From Amycolatopsis lexingtonensis (lineage in GTDB: Bacteria; Actinomycetota; Actinomycetes; Mycobacteriales; Pseudonocardiaceae), in contig NZ_JADBEG010000001.1 in the NCBI RefSeq assembly GCF_014873755.1, positions 1,180,501 through 1,244,500 on the forward strand: DNA of 64,000 bases, read 5' to 3'. Made by a program: the position numbers and the translations under genes. Numbering within the stretch: the first letter of the stretch is position 1; each line of letters opens with the position of its first letter. The notes under the pieces were generated by a model. It did not search any database. It was not told the origin of the DNA and worked only from the letters and a program-made list of their open reading frames with translations. This document shows, piece by piece, positions 58,254-64,000 of the stretch.

Positions 58254-58270
58254 TGCTCCTATGGTTATCA
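58254..58270 (+). promoter_or_regulatory. Shared catabolic-cluster motif, copy 5
   Basis: TGCTCCTATGGTTATCA, 30 bp before the start of the ABC importer operon. The first ten bases are identical to copies 2 and 4; the second half (TTAACCTA) is changed to TTATCA. The same spacing to the start as copy 4 supports a promoter-linked role. Confidence 0.6.
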
Positions 58271-58299
58271 GGAATGTCATCCGGCCCAAAGGAGGGACC

Positions 58300-59517
58300 G
58301 TGCAACTCGGCTACGGAAGCGGGGGACGCAAGGGGCGGATGGCCGCCGTGCTGTCGCTCTCGCTCGGCATCGTGCTCGGCACCACGGCGTGCAGCGGGGG
58401 AGTCGGCGGGGACGCCGGCGGCGACTCGATCAAGGTGGGCGCCGTCTTCGCCCTCAGCGGCGTGTACGGCGCGATCGGCGGCGAAATGCTCGACGGCGTC
58501 CGGTTCGCCGTCGACGAAGTCAACGCCGCCGGCGGGGTCGGCGGCAAGAAGCTCGACCTCGAGGTCAAGGATTACCGGTCCGACCAGAGCCTGCTCCCCG
58601 GGCTCGCCAACGAGCTGCTGCAGGACGGCGTCGTGGCCGTGCTCGGGCCGGAGACCAGCACCTCCTCGGTCGTGCTGGACCCGACGATGGCCTCGGCCAA
58701 GGTCCCGATGGTCACCGCGGCCGGGCTCAACCCCAAGGGCGCCTACAGCTTCAGCGTCCAGCCGCTCAGCGGCTACTTCGACCTCGCGGCCGAATTCGCG
58801 AAGAGCCGTGGTGCCAAGGCGTTGTGCGACCTCGGCGTCAGCGGGGCCTCCTTCGAATCGCTGCAGAAGGTCCTGGAACCCGCCGCCGCGAAGGCCGGGC
58901 TGCCGATGGGCACGCGCATCCCGTTCGACGCCGCCGCGAGCTCGCTCACCCCGCAGGTGACGCAGCTGAAGAGCGACGGCTGCACGGCGGTCTTCGCGGG
59001 CGGCACCGGCCCGTCGGTGCTGGTGGTCGCCCGGGCGATGGTCGACCTCGGGATGACCGACGCGATCCTGATGTCCCAGCCCACCAACGCCACCGCCGCG
59101 ACGCTGACCCAGCTCGGCGCGGCGGCGCCGTTCACCAGCTTCGGCCTCCCCAAGGTGATGGTGGCCGACCTGCTCCCGGCGGGCGATCCGGCCGAACCGG
59201 CGATCCGGCCGTTCGCGGACGCCTGGAAGAAGGCCGGGAAGCCGGCGCTGACGACGAACAACGCGATCGGTTACTCGAGCGTCCGGGTCGTCTCCCAGGC
59301 GATCAAGGACGGTGGCCCGACTTCCGAGGCGATCTACACGGACCTCAAGTCCGGCAAGGACTTTCCGACGCCGATGCTGACCTACAACTTCGGGTCGGCG
59401 CGCAACGGCACCCTGCCCGACCGCGGGGACGGCTGGTTCACCTTCGCGCGGTGGAAGCCCGACGCCAAGGCGTGGGAGCTCACCTTCACCGGCGCCGCCG
59501 CGGCCACCGGCCGCTGA
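58300..59517 (+). CDS. ABC importer substrate-binding lipoprotein (branched-chain amino acid/aromatic acid type)
   Basis: 405 residues from GTG 58300 with GGAGG five bases upstream. The signal peptide ends in a lipobox, GTTAC-S, so it is a lipoprotein. The periplasmic-binding-protein type I fold begins SIKVGAVFALSGVYGAIGGE, with AVDEVNAAGGVGGKKLDLEV as expected for LivK-like proteins. This class binds branched-chain amino acids, amides or aromatic acids. In this cluster an aromatic acid or its oxidised derivative is the natural guess. Permease and ATPase genes follow in the same operon. Confidence 0.9.
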   Translation: MQLGYGSGGRKGRMAAVLSLSLGIVLGTTACSGGVGGDAGGDSIKVGAVFALSGVYGAIGGEMLDGVRFAVDEVNAAGGVGGKKLDLEVKDYRSDQSLLPGLANELLQDGVVAVLGPETSTSSVVLDPTMASAKVPMVTAAGLNPKGAYSFSVQPLSGYFDLAAEFAKSRGAKALCDLGVSGASFESLQKVLEPAAAKAGLPMGTRIPFDAAASSLTPQVTQLKSDGCTAVFAGGTGPSVLVVARAMVDLGMTDAILMSQPTNATAATLTQLGAAAPFTSFGLPKVMVADLLPAGDPAEPAIRPFADAWKKAGKPALTTNNAIGYSSVRVVSQAIKDGGPTSEAIYTDLKSGKDFPTPMLTYNFGSARNGTLPDRGDGWFTFARWKPDAKAWELTFTGAAAATGR

Positions 59518-59532
59518 GCGGGGAGAACACCG

Positions 59533-60420
59533 GTGCGGGAACTCCAATCATTGTTCAACGGAATCGGGCTGGGCGCGCTGTACGCCCTGGTCGGCCTCGC
59601 GGCCGCGTTCGTCCTGCGGGTCACGAAGATCATGAACTTCGCGGTGGGCGGGATCGTGGTGCTGGCCGGCCTGACGGCGGCATCACTCGCGGGAGTGCCC
59701 CCGCTGCCGCGGCTGGTGCTGCTCCTCGTGGCCGGTGCGCCGGTCGGCGCGCTCGTGCACCTCGTCTCGACGCGGTGGCTCGCGAGCCGTCCGGGGCACG
59801 GCCAGGAACACGACCTCGGCGGGGTGCTCGTGACGGTCGCGCTGGCGACCGCCCTGCAGGGGCTGGGCTACCTCCTGTTCGGTTCGGACCTGCGGTTCGC
59901 CACCCCGGTGGTGCCGGCGCGCACGCTGGCGCTCGGCGGCGGGATCACGGTCACGACCGGCACCCTGCTGCTCGTCGCGGCGGTCGTGCTCGGCGGGCTC
60001 GGCAGCTGGGTGGTGCTGGAACGCTCCCGGCTGGGCCGGGCGCTGCGGGCGGTGTCCGACGACCCGGTCACCGCCCGGCTGTCGGGCGTGCGCGTCCCGA
60101 CGATGGCTTTCCTCGCCTACGCGCTGCTGGGCGTGCTGTGCTTCTTCGTCGGCGACATCTCCGCCGAGGTCGTCGGGGTCACCCCCGACAACGTCTTCCA
60201 CATCATCGTCGGCGCCTTGTTCGGGCTGGTGATCGGCGGCGGCGAGCGCATCGCCGGGCCGATCGTCGGCGGCCTGGTCATCGGGATCGCCGAAGCGGTC
60301 GTGAACGCGCGAGGTGGGCAGTTCACCGCCACCGTAGTCCAATTAGGACTCGTGCTGGTGATCCTCCTGGTGAAACCCCGGGGCCTGTTCCCGGACCGGA
60401 CGAGCAGGGTGGTCGGATGA
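59533..60420 (+). CDS. LivH-type ABC permease
   Basis: 295 residues with eight or so helices. FNGIGLGALYALVGLAAAFV at the N-terminus and the cytoplasmic EAA-like ALRAVSDDPVTARLSGVRVP are characteristic of LivH. GTG 59533 starts 15 bp after the binding protein gene. The stop overlaps the start of the next gene (ATGA). Confidence 0.88.
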   Translation: MRELQSLFNGIGLGALYALVGLAAAFVLRVTKIMNFAVGGIVVLAGLTAASLAGVPPLPRLVLLLVAGAPVGALVHLVSTRWLASRPGHGQEHDLGGVLVTVALATALQGLGYLLFGSDLRFATPVVPARTLALGGGITVTTGTLLLVAAVVLGGLGSWVVLERSRLGRALRAVSDDPVTARLSGVRVPTMAFLAYALLGVLCFFVGDISAEVVGVTPDNVFHIIVGALFGLVIGGGERIAGPIVGGLVIGIAEAVVNARGGQFTATVVQLGLVLVILLVKPRGLFPDRTSRVVG

Positions 60421-62120
60421 ACGAGCGGTTTCTGCGGCGGGCGATCCAGTCGATCGTCGTCGCGCTGTACCTCTACGGCCTCTTCGGTGGCAGCTACGCG
60501 TTCCAGGCGACGCTGACGACGGTGTCGTTCACCGCGGCACTGGCGGTGGCCTACTCCCTGGTGCTCGGCTACCTGGACGTCTTCAACTTCTCCCAGCACG
60601 CCGTGATCGGGATTTCGGCGTACGGCTTCGCGATCACAGCCGCGGCCACCGGGTCGGTGTGGTGGGCGGTGCTGGTCTCGGCGGCTTGCTCCGTCGCGCT
60701 GCTGGTCGCGGTGGCGGGCCTGAGCGTCCGGTTGACCGGGTTCCAGCTCGGCCTGGTCACCATCTCGGCGGGCGCGGTGTTCCTGACCGCGCTCACCACG
60801 TTCACCGACCTCACCGGCGGTTCGTCCGGGATCACGGACTTCCCGCGCTGGGTGGACTTCTCGGCCCGCGAGACGGGACCCGCGCTCGCGCTCGGCGTCG
60901 CCGTGCTGGTCGGCGTCGGGCTCGTCGTGCGGCTGTTCATGTCCGGGCGGGTCGGCCGCCTCGGCGTGGCGATCGGCGACGACGTGTTCCTGGCCCGGGT
61001 GGTCGGCACCAACGTCGTCGCCGTCCGGATCGGCGTCGCCGTGGTGAGCGGGCTGCTCACCGCCGTCGCCACGGTCTTGTGGGTGCAGGAGCAGAAGGTC
61101 GTGGTGCCGACGACCTACGGGCTGCCGCTGCTGATCCAGATCTTCCTCGTGCTGATGGTCGGCGGACGGCGCAGCATCTGGGGCCCGGTGGCGGCGAGCG
61201 TCGTCGTGGTCGGCGTGCCGGGCTGGATCGGCGGCCTGGACGGCAACGTCCTGACGATCGTGTTCGCGTTGCTGGTGATCCTCGTGGTCGTGCGCCGCCC
61301 GACGGGACTGTTCCCCGAGGCGCTGCGCGACCGCCGACGGCGGTGGCTCGTGCGCCGCTCACCCGCGGGTGACCTCGAGGACCGGCCCGAGATCGTCGCC
61401 CTCGCCGCGGACGGCGTCCGGAAGTCGTTCGGCTCGGTGGTGGCGCTCGACGGTGTCTCGATCGGTTTCGAGCCGGGTCGGATCACCGCGATCATCGGCT
61501 CCAACGGGTCCGGCAAGACGACGTTGCTGAACTGCCTCAACGGGATCTGGCCGCCGGAGGCCGGGCGGATCGGCCTGCGCTGGTCCGACGGCGCCGACCG
61601 GGAGGTCCGCTGGGGCCGGGTGCACCGGCTCGCCCGGCACGGTCTCGGCCGCAGCTTCCAGGTGCCGCGCCTGGCCGCGGGCCTGAGCGTGCGCGACAAC
61701 GTCGGGCTGGCCTGTGACGGCTGGGGCCGGCGCGCCGACCCCGAGCGGCTGGAGGCGGTACTGGAACGGTGGGCGCTGACGGCGTGGCTCGACCGCCCGG
61801 TGGCGGTGCTGCCGCACGGCGTGCGCCGGTGGGTGGAGCTGGCGCGGCTGGAGCTCGGCGGCTGCCGCGTGCTGCTGCTCGACGAACCGGCCGCCGGGCT
61901 GACCGACGAAGAGGTCGAATTCCTGGTCGAGGCGCTGCGGCGCTGGCGGGCGGACGGGTGCGCCGTCGTGCTCGTCGAGCACGACCACGACCTGGTGGAG
62001 CGGATCGCCGACCGCACGGTGGTGATGGTGGGCGGCCGGATCGTCGGGGTCGGCGACCTCGCCGAGCTGCGCGCCCGCGGCGACCTGCACGACGTCATCG
62101 GATCCGGGACGAGGAGCTGA
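60417..62120 (+). CDS. Fused LivM permease-LivG ATPase
   Basis: 567 residues. Residues 1-305 are a LivM-like permease (helices including YSLVLGYLDVFNFSQHAVIG, and the loop RLGVAIGDDVFLARVVGTNV). From about 325 follows an ATPase: Walker A GSNGSGKTT, Walker B RVLLLDEPAAGL, H-loop VLVEHDHDL. The signature reads LPHGVRRWVELARLEL, which departs from LSGGQ but keeps the LivG-like LP(Y/H)G form. Such single-chain fusions are known in actinobacteria and rhizobia. ATG 60417 overlaps the LivH stop. Confidence 0.9.
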   Translation: MNERFLRRAIQSIVVALYLYGLFGGSYAFQATLTTVSFTAALAVAYSLVLGYLDVFNFSQHAVIGISAYGFAITAAATGSVWWAVLVSAACSVALLVAVAGLSVRLTGFQLGLVTISAGAVFLTALTTFTDLTGGSSGITDFPRWVDFSARETGPALALGVAVLVGVGLVVRLFMSGRVGRLGVAIGDDVFLARVVGTNVVAVRIGVAVVSGLLTAVATVLWVQEQKVVVPTTYGLPLLIQIFLVLMVGGRRSIWGPVAASVVVVGVPGWIGGLDGNVLTIVFALLVILVVVRRPTGLFPEALRDRRRRWLVRRSPAGDLEDRPEIVALAADGVRKSFGSVVALDGVSIGFEPGRITAIIGSNGSGKTTLLNCLNGIWPPEAGRIGLRWSDGADREVRWGRVHRLARHGLGRSFQVPRLAAGLSVRDNVGLACDGWGRRADPERLEAVLERWALTAWLDRPVAVLPHGVRRWVELARLELGGCRVLLLDEPAAGLTDEEVEFLVEALRRWRADGCAVVLVEHDHDLVERIADRTVVMVGGRIVGVGDLAELRARGDLHDVIGSGTRS

Positions 62121-62125
62121 CCGCG

Positions 62126-62833
62126 ATGCTGCGACGAACGTTCACGAGTGCTCCGGTGCGCGCCCTCGTCCTCGAGGACGCGGACATCGGGTACGGGCAG
62201 ATGGTCGTGCTGCGCGGGGTCGGCTTCACGGTCGGGGCCGGCGAGTGCGCCGGCGTGCTCGGGCCCAACGGCGCGGGCAAGACGACGCTGCTGAGCTGCC
62301 TGGCCGGGGTGCTGGGCCCGGGCCGGGGTTCGGTCATCGGATTGACCGGCGACGGCGAGCGCGTCGACCTGACGCGGGCGGGCCCCGAAGCCCGGCGGTT
62401 CGCGGGGATCTCGTTCGTTCCCGAGGGCCGCCGCATCTTCCCCCGGCTGACCGTGGCGGAGACGCTGCGGTTCGCCCACGAAGCCCTGCGCCGGCCGCGG
62501 GCGGCCGCCGACGAGGCGATCGAGGAGGTCTACACCCGGTTTCCCAGCCTCGCCGGGCGGCGGCACGTCGCCGCGGGCATGCTCAGCGGCGGCGAGCAGC
62601 AGATGCTGTCGCTGGCGCGGGCGATGGCGGGGGATCCCTCGGTGCTCCTGGTGGACGAGCCGTTCATGGGGCTGGCGCCCAAGGTGGTCGACGAGCTGAT
62701 CGGCTACTTCCGCGAGCTGCGCGCCACCGGCGTGACGCTCGTCGTCGCCGACGAAAGCGCCACCACGATCGACCAGCTCGGCCCGGAACGCACCCTGGAC
62801 GTGCGCGACCTGCCCACCGCGGTGGGTGGCTGA
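62126..62833 (+). CDS. LivF-type ABC ATPase
   Basis: 235 residues. Walker A GPNGAGKTT, signature LSGGEQQML, Walker B VLLVDEPFMGLAP with the LivF-typical GLAP. The C-terminal part is short. Starting ATG 62126 lies 5 bp after the fusion gene. The stop overlaps the next gene (TGATG). It completes the importer with one fused and one separate ATPase. Confidence 0.9.
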   Translation: MLRRTFTSAPVRALVLEDADIGYGQMVVLRGVGFTVGAGECAGVLGPNGAGKTTLLSCLAGVLGPGRGSVIGLTGDGERVDLTRAGPEARRFAGISFVPEGRRIFPRLTVAETLRFAHEALRRPRAAADEAIEEVYTRFPSLAGRRHVAAGMLSGGEQQMLSLARAMAGDPSVLLVDEPFMGLAPKVVDELIGYFRELRATGVTLVVADESATTIDQLGPERTLDVRDLPTAVGG

Positions 62834-63564
62834 TGCCGGGGGCCGGCGGCGGCCCGGTCGTCGTCACCGGGGCCGCGGGCGGGATCGGGCTGGAGTACGC
62901 CCGGGCGTTCGCGGCCCAGGGCCGTCCGGTGGCGGTGTTCGACCGCGCCGAGCGGGTCCTCGACCTCGCTTCCGAGGGGATGCTCGGCGTGGTCGCCGAC
63001 GTCGCCGACGAGGACTCGGTCGACGCGGCGTTCACCCGCGTCGAGCGCGAGTTCGGCGCGCCCACGGTGCTGGTCAACAACGCGGCGCTGTTCGCGGATC
63101 TGCCCTTCACCGGGTGGCGGGACATCGACGTGGCGACGTGGGACCGGGTGCTGGCGGTGAACCTGCGCGGACCGTTCTTGTGCGCGCGCCGGGCCCTGCC
63201 GGGGATGACGGGCTTCGGCCGGATCGTCAACATCAGCTCGACGACGGCGCACGTCGGAGGTCACCAGCGGCTCCACTACGCCGCGTCGAAGGCGGGCGTC
63301 ATCGGGTTCACCCGCGCGCTCGCCCGCGAGGTCGGGGCGGCGGGGGTGACGGTGAACGCGGTCGCCCCCGGCAGTACGCAGTCCGAAGGGGTGCTCGAGC
63401 GCTACCCGCGTGAGGTGCTCGACAGTGCGATCGCGGCGCGGGCGATTCCCCGTGCGGCGGTGCCCGCCGACCTCGTGGGCGCGGTCCTGTTCCTCGCCTC
63501 GGAGGCGGCGTCGTTCATCACCGGGCAGACGATTGTCGTGGACGGCGGCCATGTCTTCCTCTGA
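62833..63564 (+). CDS. SDR-family oxidoreductase
   Basis: 243 residues. Cofactor loop TGAAGGIGLEYA, NNAA, active-site Ser in IVNISSTTA and YAASK are all present, so this SDR should be active, in contrast to the one at 40220. VFDRAE after strand 2 indicates NAD(H). It may oxidise a hydroxylated intermediate or dearomatised diol. It overlaps both LivF and the last gene. Confidence 0.88.
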   Translation: MPGAGGGPVVVTGAAGGIGLEYARAFAAQGRPVAVFDRAERVLDLASEGMLGVVADVADEDSVDAAFTRVEREFGAPTVLVNNAALFADLPFTGWRDIDVATWDRVLAVNLRGPFLCARRALPGMTGFGRIVNISSTTAHVGGHQRLHYAASKAGVIGFTRALAREVGAAGVTVNAVAPGSTQSEGVLERYPREVLDSAIAARAIPRAAVPADLVGAVLFLASEAASFITGQTIVVDGGHVFL

Positions 63565-64000
63565 GACCGTCGAAGCCGCGATGGCCCGCTTGCTCGCGGG
63601 CCTGGGCTCCGGCCGCCGGCACGGACCGGGCCGCCGACCGGCGGTGGTCGTCGTCGACTTGCAGCGCCATTTCATCGACGCGGACCCGGGTGTCTCCGGC
63701 GCCGTGGTGGCCACGGCGGGGTTGCTCGACCACGCGCGCCGGGCGGCGGTCCCGGTGTACCTCGTGCGCATCGGCTTCGACGACCTCGCGGACGCCGACC
63801 CGGCCTGGGCGGCCCGGTTCGACCTGAGCCCGTTGCTGCGCGGGGCGCCGGGGACCGCGTTCGACCCCCGGATCGGGCCGCGCGAGGGAGACGTCGTGGT
63901 GGACAAGCGCCACGCTTCCGCTTTCGCCGGAACGGATCTGGGGACCCGACTGTCCGAAAAGGACATCGATACGGTGCTGCTCTGCGGGCTCACCACGAGC
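63551..64000 (+). CDS. Isochorismatase-family hydrolase, partial
   Basis: About 150 residues before the window ends. VVVVDLQRHFIDADPGVSG holds the catalytic Asp and VVVDKRHASAFAGTDL the Lys; the nucleophilic Cys would lie just beyond the visible CGLTTS. Members hydrolyse amides (N-carbamoylsarcosine, nicotinamide) or isochorismate. In this operon amide or carbamate cleavage of the imported compound is conceivable. ATG 63551 lies within the SDR gene. Confidence 0.85.
   Translation, partial: MSSSETVEAAMARLLAGLGSGRRHGPGRRPAVVVVDLQRHFIDADPGVSGAVVATAGLLDHARRAAVPVYLVRIGFDDLADADPAWAARFDLSPLLRGAPGTAFDPRIGPREGDVVVDKRHASAFAGTDLGTRLSEKDIDTVLLCGLTTS

Noticed and set aside
1-64000. CRISPR array, tRNA, rRNA or complete insertion sequence
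   Set aside because: No spaced short repeats, cloverleaf ends, rRNA segments or transposase with terminal repeats were seen by eye; a program scan was not possible.

Overview
The window is about 70% G+C. Codon use, GTG starts, strong AGGAGG-type ribosome sites and dense ATGA-type gene overlaps all point to an actinomycete. The gene families (DUF5994, ANTAR, Scr1-like XRE regulators, an orphan imuA, VIT and UMF1 transporters) suggest the Pseudonocardiaceae, probably Amycolatopsis or a close relative. That placement is inference from gene content. No rRNA, tRNA, CRISPR array or complete insertion sequence was seen.

1-21.9 kb, stress and maintenance region with much gene decay. A CstB-like persulfide dioxygenase-rhodanese and a TauE/SafE exporter lie behind two C5G5-type palindromes that look like CstR/CsoR operators. 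Next come a GH65 glycosidase/phosphorylase, a two-domain universal stress protein (USP), a P1B-5 metal ATPase with a C-terminal hemerythrin domain, and a three-part hydrolase-hydrolase-GyrI-like fusion translationally coupled to that ATPase. UMF1 and ABC transporters, a VIT/CCC1 metal transporter, DoxX, a slipin, a DUF5994 protein, a fatty acid desaturase lacking its second histidine box, and an ANTAR protein follow. Between them lie pseudogenes: two USPs, a fused two-component remnant, a DUF998 membrane protein and a ThiF-like protein. DosR-like boxes occur at two or three places.

22-35.9 kb, an accessory block. It begins with an imuA-like RecA-fold gene behind a good SOS box but without imuB, and ends with a diverged fragment of the same gene at 35.7 kb. 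In between is a tight minus-strand cassette of radical SAM/SPASM enzyme, thymidylate-kinase-like protein, endonuclease/exonuclease/phosphatase-fold protein and NUDIX hydrolase, with a divergent LysR-type regulator. It is followed by two XRE regulators, a small P-loop kinase with a 24-residue leader ORF, a HAD hydrolase, a 5'-truncated amidohydrolase and a cyclase-like/NB-ARC/TPR STAND protein.

35.8-41.8 kb, transition. This holds a hypothetical protein, a secreted protein with a NucA/NucB-type nuclease C-terminus, an MFS exporter with its MarR regulator, an SDR behind inverted repeats, and an enoyl-CoA hydratase.

41.8-64 kb, a large catabolic island. It encodes a Rieske oxygenase, a class III extradiol dioxygenase, two LigJ-like amidohydrolases, three tandem RraA/HMG-CHA aldolase-like proteins, a Gfo/Idh/MocA dehydrogenase, a class II aldolase, an acyl-CoA dehydrogenase, an ADP-forming acyl-CoA synthetase, a P450, a zinc alcohol dehydrogenase, a branched-chain-type ABC importer with a fused permease-ATPase, an SDR and a partial isochorismatase-family hydrolase. 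Two paralogous FadR-type GntR regulators sit tail to tail in the middle. A shared element, consensus TGCTCCTATNATTAACCTA, recurs upstream of several of these units and probably defines one regulon. The logic resembles a protocatechuate/gallate 4,5-cleavage (Lig-type) route with an added CoA-thioester branch. The substrate cannot be read from the sequence.
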